Positions 1 through 6,999 of a stretch of DNA of 29,060 nt are shown here, in pieces. The stretch is taken from positions 3,820 through 32,879 of the forward strand of contig FR899902.1 in assembly GCA_000437595.1 (NCBI GenBank), written 5' to 3'. The stretch is from Faecalibacterium sp. CAG:74 (lineage in GTDB: Bacteria; Bacillota; Clostridia; Christensenellales; Aristaeellaceae). Positions within the stretch are counted from its first letter, which is position 1; each line of letters starts with the position of its first letter. The notes under the pieces are model-generated. The model made no database searches. It saw only the letters and a program-made list of their open reading frames with translations, and had not been told where the DNA came from. The translations under genes and the position numbers were made by a program.

Positions 1-908
1 CAGGCGTTCAGCAGGTTGTTGAGTTCCGTCATGCTCATGCCGCCGTCCAGCACCTTTTCCAGCAGCAGCTCCATCAGCTTGCGCTGGCGCGCCGTGCGGC
101 CAAAGTCGTTGTCCACCTTGCGCAGACGGGCGTACATGACCGCCTGAATGCCGTCGCAGTGGTGCGTGCCGGCTTTGTTGGGCAGATTCTCACGCTCGTA
201 GTCCTTGCTCTGATTGTCATACTTCGGCGGATGCTGGCGCAGGTAGGTGTTAATGGCCTTTGCTTCCTTTGCGGTCATTTCAATGTCAATGCCGCCCAAG
301 CTGTCAATGATGGATGCCAAGCCATAAAAGTTGATGGTAATGTAATTTTCGATGTTCAGTTCAAAATTCTTGTTGATGGTGCGCATGGCAAGCTGACCGC
401 CGCCGCGCGAATAGGCGGTGTTGATGCGGTTCTTGTTCTTGTAGCCGGGAATGGTGACATACAGGTCACGCAGGATGCTGGTCAGCTTAATCGAGCCGTC
501 GTCCTTGTTGATGGACACGATAATCTGCACGTCGCCATTCTGCAAGCCGTCATCCAGCGATGTCGAGCGGGTATCCACGCCGACGAGCAGGATGTTGACG
601 ACGTTCGAGGGAAGGTTGGTGTTGATGTCCAGCTTATCGGGGTCAATGGTGTCGTCGATTTCGTTGTCCGTGATTTCGATGGTCGAGCCGTCGTCATCAA
701 AAATCACGTCGCCGCCAAGGTCGTCGTCATCATCGAGGATAATATCGCCATTATCGCTGATGGTGTAGTCCTCACCCGCGGATGATTCGGTCACACTGCC
801 GACTTCCTCGTCCAAATCATCGGTCAGGTCAATGTTGCCCGCCAGTGCGCCCGGCATCAGCAGGCAGAAAATCATCAGCAGCGCCATCCACTGCTTCCAC
901 ATCTTCAT
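1..908 (-). CDS. LCP (LytR-CpsA-Psr) family protein, partial at left edge
   Basis: LCP proteins attach teichoic acid or capsule-type polymers from lipid carriers to peptidoglycan on the outer face of the membrane. About 302 residues are visible and the C-terminus lies outside the window. The N-terminus has a hydrophobic segment (MALLMIFCLLMPGALAG) that reads as a signal peptide, followed by a very acidic linker of about 70 residues. The catalytic domain then begins with NILLVGVDTR and continues through SILRDLYVTIPGY, RINTAYSRGG, INFYGLASIIDSLGGIDIEM and VMYARLRKVDNDFGRTARQR. These match the LCP blocks, including the conserved Asp/Arg residues that bind the polyprenyl phosphate. The start at 908 has AGGAGG about ten bases upstream. 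The acidic linker and cleavable-looking signal are less usual, because many LCP enzymes keep an N-terminal anchor. The family call is firm; the polymer is unknown. Confidence 0.93.
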   Translation of the reverse strand, partial: MKMWKQWMALLMIFCLLMPGALAGNIDLTDDLDEEVGSVTESSAGEDYTISDNGDIILDDDDDLGGDVIFDDDGSTIEITDNEIDDTIDPDKLDINTNLPSNVVNILLVGVDTRSTSLDDGLQNGDVQIIVSINKDDGSIKLTSILRDLYVTIPGYKNKNRINTAYSRGGGQLAMRTINKNFELNIENYITINFYGLASIIDSLGGIDIEMTAKEAKAINTYLRQHPPKYDNQSKDYERENLPNKAGTHHCDGIQAVMYARLRKVDNDFGRTARQRKLMELLLEKVLDGGMSMTELNNLLNA

Positions 909-952
909 GGGCAAATTGCCTCCTTACGGGAAATTTCGTCGTATACGTTCAT

Positions 953-981
953 ATTATAGCGGCTTGGGGGGAAAATTGCAA
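953..981 (-). promoter_or_regulatory. Predicted promoter of the LCP gene
   Basis: On the minus strand TTGCAA (976-981) and TATAAT (953-958) are separated by 17 bases. The promoter lies about 45 bases before the LCP start and AGGAGG follows it, so the LCP gene can be transcribed separately from the isomerase gene upstream. Confidence 0.7.
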
Positions 982-1008
982 TCCATTGCCGACTTTTCGC
1001 GGAAATTG

Positions 1009-1806
1009 TTACATTTGTGCAGGCGCGCCGAACACGCCGCGCAGGAAGCAGATACTTTCCAGCAATGCCTGCTCGCTTTCGACAAGCTGCGCGTACGGTT
1101 CGAGAATCACCGCGCCGTCGAAGCCATCCTCGCGCAGGACGCGCGCAAACTGCTGCCAGTCAAACACGCCGCGCCCCGGCAGACACAATTTGCCATCCGC
1201 CGTCCAGTCCAGCACATGCAGGTGGCGCACATGTCCACGCATGGCGCGCAGCATGTCGAGAGGGTCAACGCCCGCCTGATGCACCTGCTTGGTGTCAAGC
1301 ACGAACTCCACGTCCGGGATGCGTTTGAGCAGGATGCGCACGTCCTCCGGCGTGGCGACGCTGCACCAGCTGACGCTCTCCCACAGCACGCGCAGGTGAT
1401 GCCGCGCCGCGCGCTCACGCATCTGGTCGAAACGCTCTTCCAGGAAGGGGATATTCGCGGGCGAAAGATGCCCCCGCACGCCGAACGGCCCGTGAAAGAT
1501 GTAGTACGCCGCGCCGAGCGACTCTGCCGCACGGCAGACGTTCGCAAACATTGCAAACGCATCGTCCGACTGGCGCGCGGCGCGGCCGAACAGCTGCGGC
1601 TCAAATTGCGTGCTCAGCGGGTGCACCGACGTGACGGGGAAGTTGTTCATGTTGTAGCGCATCCGAAAGGTAAAATCCGTCGTGTATTCGCTGGGCGTTT
1701 CCAGAAACACTTCGCAGGTGTCCAGCGGCAGCTCCGCAATGTGCGCGGCGGCCTCATCCGTCTCCAGCTGGCCGTAATAGGCGGCGCTTGACAGCCCGAT
1801 TTTCAT
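1009..1806 (-). CDS. Sugar phosphate isomerase/epimerase-like TIM-barrel protein
   Basis: This 265-aa protein resembles the xylose isomerase-like TIM-barrel superfamily (AP endonuclease 2 fold), whose members isomerise or epimerise sugars, or cut DNA at abasic sites, using divalent metals. Visible pieces are the N-terminal strand MKIGLSSAAYYG, YYIFHGPFG, VLWESVSWC, FVLDTKQVHQAGVDPL, VRHLHVLDW and a late VILEPYA. The His, Glu and Asp residues at strand ends (HGP, WES, LDTKQVH, HLHVLDW, LEP) are placed like the family's metal ligands. The start at 1806 overlaps the stop of the upstream nucleotidase gene in an ATGA arrangement, so the two are translationally coupled. That start is preferred over a longer in-frame extension inside the neighbour. 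The substrate cannot be deduced; the pairing may point to a nucleotide- or sugar-phosphate salvage step, but this is inference. Confidence 0.82.
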   Translation of the reverse strand: MKIGLSSAAYYGQLETDEAAAHIAELPLDTCEVFLETPSEYTTDFTFRMRYNMNNFPVTSVHPLSTQFEPQLFGRAARQSDDAFAMFANVCRAAESLGAAYYIFHGPFGVRGHLSPANIPFLEERFDQMRERAARHHLRVLWESVSWCSVATPEDVRILLKRIPDVEFVLDTKQVHQAGVDPLDMLRAMRGHVRHLHVLDWTADGKLCLPGRGVFDWQQFARVLREDGFDGAVILEPYAQLVESEQALLESICFLRGVFGAPAQM

Positions 1807-2399
1807 GCCTGATGCCCTCCCGGCTGATTCAGCTCGTCCAGCGTGAGCGAGAAGGAGGGAACAAATTCGCGGATGAAGTCCTGTACTTCGGGCAGGGTGA
1901 TGGCATCTAACTGACGTCGAATCGCCTCGCCCGCCGCGTCGAACTCGTGATTGCCCGCGCGCCGCTCTTCCACGCACTTGAGGTACGCGCTGAGCGAATC
2001 CGCCGCCTTGACGATTTGGTGGTCATAGTCGCGCCCTTCACACAGGTACGGCGCAAAGCACTTGCGCAAATCCTCCGGCAGCATGGCAAGCAGGCGGTCG
2101 TTCGCCATTTTTTCTACATCTTTGTATGCGCCGCGAAGCTCCAATGAATGGTACTTGACGGGCGTGGGCATATCGCCGGTGATAACCTCGCTGGCATCGT
2201 GATAGACGGCGAGGGTGACGATATGCTCCGGGTTGCAGTCGCGCCCATAGCGATTTTTGCCGATGAGCGCCATGCCATGGGCAAGCATGGCGACTTGCAG
2301 GGAATGCTCCGCATCGTTCTCGGACATGGACGAGCGCATCAGCCCCCAGCGGCGGATATAGCGCAGGCGGGCGATGTAGGCGAAAAAGTGGTGAATCAT
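1803..2399 (-). CDS. yfbR: YfbR-like HD-domain 5'-deoxynucleotidase
   Basis: The 198-aa product closely follows the E. coli YfbR pattern. That enzyme is a cytosolic metal-dependent HD-domain phosphohydrolase which removes phosphate from deoxyribonucleoside 5'-monophosphates. Diagnostic stretches are HHFFAYIARL at the N-terminus, RWGLMRSSMSENDAEHSLQV (first metal His), AVYHDASEVITGDMPTPVKY (HD pair) and KAADSLSAYLKC (final Asp). Length and motif order match YfbR proteins, which are about 200 aa. AGGAGG lies about nine bases before the start. The gene overlaps the downstream isomerase gene by four bases, forming a two-gene unit. Its likely role is dNMP pool control. I saw no clear promoter; the sequence upstream is repeat-rich. 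Confidence 0.93.
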   Translation of the reverse strand: MIHHFFAYIARLRYIRRWGLMRSSMSENDAEHSLQVAMLAHGMALIGKNRYGRDCNPEHIVTLAVYHDASEVITGDMPTPVKYHSLELRGAYKDVEKMANDRLLAMLPEDLRKCFAPYLCEGRDYDHQIVKAADSLSAYLKCVEERRAGNHEFDAAGEAIRRQLDAITLPEVQDFIREFVPSFSLTLDELNQPGGHQA

Positions 2400-2460
2400 C
2401 GGGAAAACTCCTCCTGTTGGGGTGATTTTGTGCTGATGGAAGCGAATAACGGTTTTTGGT

Positions 2461-2531
2461 TAAACACGCGGACGCAGCATGAGAGTGTGCTCAACTCAAT
2501 CGCGCGAAAGGGTCAAGGGGCAGCACCACCC
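2461..2531. repeat. Interspersed hairpin repeat, copy 1a
   Basis: Begins with TAAACACGCG, contains CAGCATGA, and runs through AACTCAATCGCGCGAAAGGG into a GTCAAGGGG tail. The same order of blocks recurs at 2542, 7732, 9502 and 13750. A 22-bp piece at 2510-2531 is repeated exactly at 2623-2644 in the adjoining copy. No ORF is supported here. Confidence 0.8.
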
Positions 2532-2541
2532 GCGTTCCCCC

Positions 2542-2645
2542 ATAAACACGCGCATACTGTATGCAGTAGCGACCAACTCAATCGCGAAAAAGGGAGTCCA
2601 GAGGGTCGAAGACCCTTTGGCGGGGTCAAGGGGCAGCACCACCCT
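2542..2645. repeat. Interspersed hairpin repeat, copy 1b
   Basis: Second copy in tandem with 1a: TAAACACGCG, CTGTATGC, CAACTCAATCGCG, then GAGTCCAGAGGG opening a hairpin. Its arms are CCAGAGGGTC (2598-2607) and GACCCTTTGG (2611-2620) with a GAA loop. It ends with the 22-bp sequence shared with copy 1a. The rest of the 2400-2705 gap shows no gene. Confidence 0.8.
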
Positions 2646-2705
2646 GCGCCTCTCTATTGTACTTGCTTTTTTTGCGCGAATCAAGGGGAAAAAAGCAAAA
2701 AGATG

Positions 2706-2734
2706 TTGACAAATTTCACAGGAATGGGTATGAT
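2706..2734 (+). promoter_or_regulatory. Predicted thiT promoter
   Basis: TTGACA (2706-2711), a 17-base spacer and TATGAT (2729-2734). Transcription would begin just before the TPP riboswitch, the expected placement. Confidence 0.8.
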
Positions 2735-2753
2735 AGGGAGGACAATCGTATCA

Positions 2754-2850
2754 TCCGCGATGGGAGCTGTGGGCGAGGGCTGCACGGCTGAGAGGGCATT
2801 TTGCCGACCATTTGAACCTGTGTAGGTCATCCTACCGTAGGGACAGCGGA
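2754..2850 (+). ncRNA. TPP (THI-box) riboswitch
   Basis: The conserved THI core is visible in order: GGGAGC near 2762, GGCTGAGAG near 2787, TTTGAACCTG near 2811, the paired TAGG/CCTA arm, and CGTAGGGACAGCGG near 2836. TCCGC (2754-2758) and GCGGA (2846-2850) close the outer P1 helix. TPP riboswitches bind thiamine pyrophosphate and lower expression of thiamine synthesis or uptake genes. The next gene encodes a ThiT-type thiamine transporter, which agrees. Confidence 0.93.
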
Positions 2851-2891
2851 GGGACACGCGCATTTTGCGGGGATTTTTCCCGTGCGGACGG

Positions 2892-2949
2892 CGCGTTTGG
2901 GAGAAGAATCTCCACCTCCTGTTTCCTGCGTGCAAACGCGGGATTTTTT
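2892..2949 (+). terminator. Putative terminator in the TPP riboswitch expression platform
   Basis: CGCGTTT (2892-2898) pairs with AAACGCG (2934-2940), enclosing a smaller GGAGA/TCTCC hairpin, and is followed by GGATTTTTT. It lies between the riboswitch and the thiT start, so ligand-dependent termination is the likely output. The anti-terminator pairing was not resolved by eye. Confidence 0.6.
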
Positions 2950-3013
2950 CATTTCCGGAATACGAGCGTCACCCAATACGCCGAAATCGGCGAAAAACAG
3001 GAGGAAAATCAAG

Positions 3014-3712
3014 ATGGCAAACTGGTTCTTGGGTCGCGCGCTGGCGGAGGAAGCCGAAGCGGAAAACGCGCCGTGGTCGTTCCTGGGTGAGGGCGTGACG
3101 TTCTGGGTCACGGTGGCGGTGCTGCTTGTGGTCGGCGTGGCGGTGTACCTCGTCACCCGCAAAAAGAGCAGCAAGAAGTCCTTCTGGACGGCAAAGACGA
3201 TGGCAGTCGGCGCAATGTGCATGGCGCTGTCGTCCGTGCTGAGCCTCATCAAGCTCTGGTCGATGCCGATGGGCGGGTCGGTGACACCCGCGAGTATGCT
3301 GCCGCTGCTGCTGTTCGCGTACTGCTACGGCGTTGGCCCCGGCATGGTGCTGGGCGCACTGTACGGCGTGATGCAGTTCCTGCTGGACGGCATGGCGTGG
3401 GCGGCGTTGGGCGCCATCCCGAACCTGCTGGACTACCCGATCGCATTCGGACTGCTGGGTCTGGCGGGCTGCTTCCGCGGCAGCAAGGCGAAGATGACGG
3501 CGGGCTTCGTGCTGGGCTGCTTCGGGCGGTTTATGGCGTCGTTCCTCTCCGGCTTCATCTTCTATGGGCAGTACGCGCCGGAGGGCGTGAATCCCGTCTG
3601 GTACTCGCTGACCTACAATGGCAGCTACATGCTCGTCGAGTGCATCATCTGCATCGCGCTGGGGCTGCTGGTCGGGGAACGGCTGGCGAAGGAACTCAAG
3701 AAAGTCGCATGA
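3014..3712 (+). CDS. thiT: ThiT-type thiamine ECF transporter S component
   Basis: ThiT is the membrane-embedded substrate-binding subunit that captures thiamine and works with a shared energy-coupling factor module. The 232-aa product has several hydrophobic helices. ThiT-like sequences include MAVGAMCMALSSVLSLIKLW, GGSVTPASMLPLLLFAYCYG, GMVLGALYGVMQFLLDG and FYGQYAPEG. AGGAGG sits about nine bases before the ATG. The upstream TPP riboswitch independently supports thiamine as substrate. ThiT proteins are usually near 190-200 aa. Here about 55 extra N-terminal residues contribute one more probable membrane helix (WVTVAVLLVVGVAVYLV) before a basic patch. No ECF ATPase or T-component gene lies nearby, as expected for a group II ECF system. 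Confidence 0.9.
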   Translation: MANWFLGRALAEEAEAENAPWSFLGEGVTFWVTVAVLLVVGVAVYLVTRKKSSKKSFWTAKTMAVGAMCMALSSVLSLIKLWSMPMGGSVTPASMLPLLLFAYCYGVGPGMVLGALYGVMQFLLDGMAWAALGAIPNLLDYPIAFGLLGLAGCFRGSKAKMTAGFVLGCFGRFMASFLSGFIFYGQYAPEGVNPVWYSLTYNGSYMLVECIICIALGLLVGERLAKELKKVA

Positions 3713-3719
3713 CGAATTT

Positions 3720-3748
3720 CCCTCGGAAGATGTTCCGGGGGATTTTTT
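3720..3748 (+). terminator. Rho-independent terminator after thiT
   Basis: CCCTCGGAA (3720-3728), loop GATG, TTCCGGGGG (3733-3741), then six T. It is a nine-pair stem with one G-T wobble, seven bases after the thiT stop. Confidence 0.8.
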
Positions 3749-3826
3749 CGTGCGCTGATTCAGCAGGATTTTGCCCATCCTGCGGCGAAATCAACAGGTG
3801 GAAAACGAATGGGGAGGCTAACACGG

Positions 3827-4744
3827 ATGATTGACCTTTGCACGCTGGGCACGGGCGGCACGATGCCCCTGCCGGATCGCGCGCTGGCGAGCCTGTATGT
3901 GCGCGTGGGCGGCCGCGCGGTGCTGGTGGACTGCGGAGAGGGCACGCAAATCGGCATACAGCGCCTGTCGTGGGGCATACAATGTATTGATGCCATTTTG
4001 CTGACGCACTACCACGCCGACCACTGCTCCGGGCTGCCGGGGATGCTGCTTGCCATCACCAAAGCCGGGCGGACAGCGCCGCTGCACATCTACGGCCCGA
4101 TTGGGCTGGAGCGCGTAGTCGCCGGGCTGCGGGTGATTGCGCCGTCGCTGAGCTGCCCCATCGTGCTGCATGAAATCATCGACGATTATTCGCCGTTTGC
4201 CGCCATTGGGCTGACGATCACGCCCTTTCCGCTCAGGCATGAGATGCCCTGCATTGGCTACCAGTTTCATCTGCCGCGTCCGGCGCTGTTTGACCCCATC
4301 CGCGCGCGGGCGCAGGAGATTCCGGTGAAGCTGTGGAGAATCTTGCAGCGCGGCGAAACGGTCAGCATGGACGGGCAGACGTACTATCCGCATCAGGTGC
4401 TGGGGCAGCCGCGGCGGGGGATTACGTTCGTTTACGCGACGGACACGCGCCCTGTGCCGGGCATTGTGCGCATGGGGCAGGACAGCGACCTGATGATTTT
4501 GGAGGGCATGTACGGCGCGGAGGAAAAGCTGCCTTTGGCACACAAAAACTGCCACATGCTCTTCCGGGAAGCGGCGCAGTTAGCGCGGGACGCCGGAACG
4601 AAGCGGCTGCTGCTGACGCATTTCTCCACATCCATCGAAACGCCGGAGGAATTTCTGCCGAACGCGCAGGCGGTGTTCCCGGAAACGACGTGTGCAACGG
4701 ACGGCATGACGCTGACGCTACGGTATCCGGAAGAAGAAAAATAA
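3827..4744 (+). CDS. rnz: Ribonuclease Z (MBL-fold tRNA 3' endonuclease)
   Basis: RNase Z cuts the 3' trailer from tRNA precursors lacking an encoded CCA, using two zinc ions in a metallo-beta-lactamase fold. The 305-aa product shows the N-terminal LCTLGTGGTMPLPDR, VLVDCGEGTQIGIQ, the metal motif LTHYHADHCSGLPGMLL (HxHxDH), RHEMPCIGYQF, FVYATDTRP, a later His in AHKNCHML, and LLLTHFS near the C-terminus. Length and motif order match bacterial RNase Z; THYHADH replaces the more common THLHGDH. GGGGAGG lies eight bases before the ATG at 3827. An in-frame ATG at 3809 lacks a ribosome binding site. A related MBL hydrolase of unknown substrate is the alternative. Confidence 0.88.
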   Translation: MIDLCTLGTGGTMPLPDRALASLYVRVGGRAVLVDCGEGTQIGIQRLSWGIQCIDAILLTHYHADHCSGLPGMLLAITKAGRTAPLHIYGPIGLERVVAGLRVIAPSLSCPIVLHEIIDDYSPFAAIGLTITPFPLRHEMPCIGYQFHLPRPALFDPIRARAQEIPVKLWRILQRGETVSMDGQTYYPHQVLGQPRRGITFVYATDTRPVPGIVRMGQDSDLMILEGMYGAEEKLPLAHKNCHMLFREAAQLARDAGTKRLLLTHFSTSIETPEEFLPNAQAVFPETTCATDGMTLTLRYPEEEK

Positions 4745-4786
4745 AACCTATCGGTAAAGCGCAATAAACATGGGAGTGCACCGAAG

Positions 4787-4817
4787 GAGTCCAGAGGGCG
4801 ATCGGAAAGCCCTCTGG
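4787..4817. repeat. Partial interspersed repeat (GAGTCCAGAGG hairpin only)
   Basis: GAGTCCAGAGGGC opens a hairpin whose arms are CCAGAGGGC (4791-4799) and GCCCTCTGG (4809-4817), with a nine-base loop. It matches the middle hairpin of the copies at 2598, 7827 and 9580. The rest of the 158-base gap between rnz and the next gene shows nothing else. Confidence 0.7.
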
Positions 4818-4902
4818 AAGCATGGCGATTACCAGAAAGATAGAAAAAACAACTATGCCATCATAACAATTGCCATCAGCAGAATTTGGAGGAATCATCA
4901 CC

Positions 4903-5508
4903 ATGCCAAGCGAATTGGAACGATTCAACGAGCGGATGCAAGCCTTCTTCGCGCCGCTGTGGCCGGGGGAGGAAAAGCCGCTGGTGTTGGGCGAGGGGTG
5001 CAGTGAGCGCCCGCCCGTGATGCTCATCGGAGAAGCGCCGGGGGAACAGGAAGCCATGTCCGGGAGACCTTTTGTCGGCAAGGCAGGGAAGAACCTCGAT
5101 GGCTTCTTGACGGTGCTGCAATTAGACCGTGAGGATATTTATATCAGCAACGTCGTGAAAATCCGCCCGACGAAGGTTAGCGAAAAAGGGCGCGTGTCGA
5201 ACCGCACGCCGAACCGCGAGGAACTGGCGTTGTTCACACCGTATTTGCTGGAGGAAATTCTGCTCGTGCAGCCGAAAATGCTCGTCACGCTGGGGAATAC
5301 CGCGCTTCACGCGCTGCTTGGCGCGAAAAGCACCATCGGGGCGTGTCACGGGCAGGTGCTGACGGCGCACGTTCAGGCGGACAAGCAGGCGGGGGATTTC
5401 CCGCTGTTCGCGCTGTATCATCCGGCGTCGATTATCTATAATCAGAAGTTAAAAGACGTGTATCAGGCGGATTTGGAGCGGCTGCACAGCGTGCTGGCGG
5501 CGCAGTGA
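4903..5508 (+). CDS. Uracil-DNA glycosylase superfamily protein lacking Fe-S cysteines
   Basis: The 201-aa product has the family 4-type UDG fold signatures: MLIGEAPGEQE (about residues 40-50), RPFVGKAGKNLDGFL, IYISNVVKIRP, MLVTLGNTALHALLG and the late active-site block ALYHPASIIY. Such enzymes remove uracil from DNA in base-excision repair. Family 4 enzymes normally use four cysteines to hold a 4Fe-4S cluster. Here only two cysteines exist (EGCSE near residue 33 and GACHG), and the usual KC-RP position is KIRP, so the cluster is very probably absent. TTGGAGG lies about nine bases before the ATG, which is preferred over an upstream in-frame ATG at 4870. The fold is confident; glycosylase activity is inferred. 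Confidence 0.85.
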   Translation: MPSELERFNERMQAFFAPLWPGEEKPLVLGEGCSERPPVMLIGEAPGEQEAMSGRPFVGKAGKNLDGFLTVLQLDREDIYISNVVKIRPTKVSEKGRVSNRTPNREELALFTPYLLEEILLVQPKMLVTLGNTALHALLGAKSTIGACHGQVLTAHVQADKQAGDFPLFALYHPASIIYNQKLKDVYQADLERLHSVLAAQ

Positions 5509-5567
5509 CAATTCAGACGAAAAAATGTATCTTTGAGACAAAAAGCATAGCCAAACGGCGAAAAAAC

Positions 5568-5576
5568 TGCTATACT
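5568..5576 (+). promoter_or_regulatory. Extended -10 promoter before nfeD
   Basis: TGCTATACT (5568-5576) reads as an extended -10 box about 36 bases before the nfeD start; no good -35 hexamer is visible at the right distance. A weak ECF-sigma-like pair, TGAGAC at 5534 and CGGC 16 bases later, overlaps the same region. Confidence 0.5.
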
Positions 5577-5611
5577 CAAAGTATCAATTCACGCGGAAGG
5601 AGGTACGGGAC

Positions 5612-6109
5612 GTGATAGACTTCATCATGACAAATCTGCCCATCATAGTTTGCTTTGTGCTGGGGATTGGGCTGCTGATTATGGAAGCACTGATGCCGGG
5701 GTTCGGCATTGCAGGCTTCAGCGGCATTGCGCTGGAGGTCGTCGCGCTGGTGCTGACGTGGCAGCAGCACGGCACGATGGCGACGCTGGGGATGCTGCTG
5801 ATTGTGCTGTCCGTGCTGGCGATTGCGATTTCCACATCACTGCATTCGCTGACAAAGGGCAAGCTCAGCAAGAGCAGCATCGTCAACAGCCACACCGAAA
5901 GCACGTACGCGGGCTACCGCTCGGCGGAGGACATGCAGGTGTTTCTGGGGCGCGAAGGCACGGCGACAACTGCGCTTAGACCTACCGGGCTGGGCGAGTT
6001 CGACGGCGTGCGGCTGAACGTGGTCAGCGAGGGCGACTTCATCGAGAACGGGACGAAAATCCGCGTTACGCAGATTGAAGGCTCGCGCATCGTGGTCAAG
6101 AAGGTGTGA
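5612..6109 (+). CDS. NfeD-family membrane protein
   Basis: The 165-aa product has two or three N-terminal membrane helices, with the family-typical LLIMEALMPGFGIAGFSGIA early on. A soluble C-terminal domain then contains FLGREGTATTALRPTGLGEF, DGVRLNVVSEGDFIENGTKI and SRIVVKKV, the small OB-fold of NfeD proteins. NfeD proteins partner with flotillin/stomatin-type proteins in membrane organisation. A floA gene lies downstream on the same strand, but two secreted paralogues lie between them. The start is GTG at 5612 with GGAAGGAGG about nine bases upstream. This is the short NfeD form without the N-terminal protease domain. The family call is firm; the molecular activity is not established. Confidence 0.9.
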   Translation: MIDFIMTNLPIIVCFVLGIGLLIMEALMPGFGIAGFSGIALEVVALVLTWQQHGTMATLGMLLIVLSVLAIAISTSLHSLTKGKLSKSSIVNSHTESTYAGYRSAEDMQVFLGREGTATTALRPTGLGEFDGVRLNVVSEGDFIENGTKIRVTQIEGSRIVVKKV

Positions 6110-6183
6110 AAGACAGCGGAGCTTCCGCAGAAGGAAACGTTCTGGCGGCGGCTCATGCGGTACTTGGGAAGGAGCGAAAAGGA

Positions 6184-6996
6184 ATGAAGCGGCTGACAAG
6201 CATTCTGCTGGCGCTGCTGATGCTGGTTGGCATGGCGCTGGCGGAAGAAACGCCGGACGCGGCGCTGGGCGACTGGTACGCACTGCCCTCGGACGAGACG
6301 GTGCTTCGCCTGACGCTCCGGGAGGACGGAACGTTCTTCTTCGGCACGGAGGGAATCAGCGGCATAGAAGGCAAATGGCGCAAGACGACGGATGGCGAAT
6401 ACAATCTGGCGTACACCAATCGGTCATCAAGTCTGCTGGATGTCATCATGAGTATGGTGGATTCGCAAGCCCCTGCTCCAGACATGACGATGACGGCGCG
6501 GCTGACGGAAAGCGGCCTTGATGTTTTCTATGGCAGCACAGCAGAAGGTGCAGTGGTACACATGGCGCGGGACGCGGAAGAACTGCGGACGGAACGAACG
6601 CCCCGGACAGACACGCCGCTGGAAGCATTCGCGGGGACTTGGACGATGGAAACCATGTTCCTCGGCACGATGCAGCTGACGTATACCCCGGAAATGGGCG
6701 AACGTCAGGTGTTCTGCACGATTGACGGTTTGACGATGTTCCCCGGTGCGGGGCTGGAAAGTTTCCCGGAAGGGACGAGCTTCCCGCTGACGTTCGAGGA
6801 CGGCGTACTGCGCACGACGATTCCGCTGACGGTGCAGATGGCAGCTTCGTCGGCGCTTGTGAAGGAAATCGTGGTGGACTACGACCTGACGTTCTTCCAG
6901 ACGGCGGACGGCAGCCTGTACGCGACGCTGCGATTGAGCGATGTGCCGGACAACCCGACGACGATGTTCCTGCTGGTTCCGATGGAAAAGGAGTGA
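6184..6996 (+). CDS. Secreted lipocalin-like protein, paralogue A
   Basis: I do not recognise a named family. The 270-aa product starts with signal peptide MKRLTSILLALLMLVGMALA, probably cleaved before EET. The mature part has two similar lobes. The first begins LGDWYALPSDETVLRLTL and includes GKWRKTTDGEYNLAY. The second begins DTPLEAFAGTWTMETMF. The G-x-W openings followed by alternating beta-strand patterns suggest a lipocalin-like or small beta-barrel fold. AAGGA lies just before the ATG at 6184; longer in-frame starts would hide the signal peptide. The next gene, about 10 bases on, encodes a paralogue, and the first 63 coding bases of both are identical. The pair lies between nfeD and floA, so a role at the outer membrane face is plausible but unproven. 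Confidence 0.85.
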   Translation: MKRLTSILLALLMLVGMALAEETPDAALGDWYALPSDETVLRLTLREDGTFFFGTEGISGIEGKWRKTTDGEYNLAYTNRSSSLLDVIMSMVDSQAPAPDMTMTARLTESGLDVFYGSTAEGAVVHMARDAEELRTERTPRTDTPLEAFAGTWTMETMFLGTMQLTYTPEMGERQVFCTIDGLTMFPGAGLESFPEGTSFPLTFEDGVLRTTIPLTVQMAASSALVKEIVVDYDLTFFQTADGSLYATLRLSDVPDNPTTMFLLVPMEKE

Positions 6997-6999
6997 CCA

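Noticed and set aside
2479..2825. ORFs within the tandem repeat and riboswitch region
   Set aside because: They coincide with repeat copies and the TPP riboswitch core, and their translations show no family resemblance.
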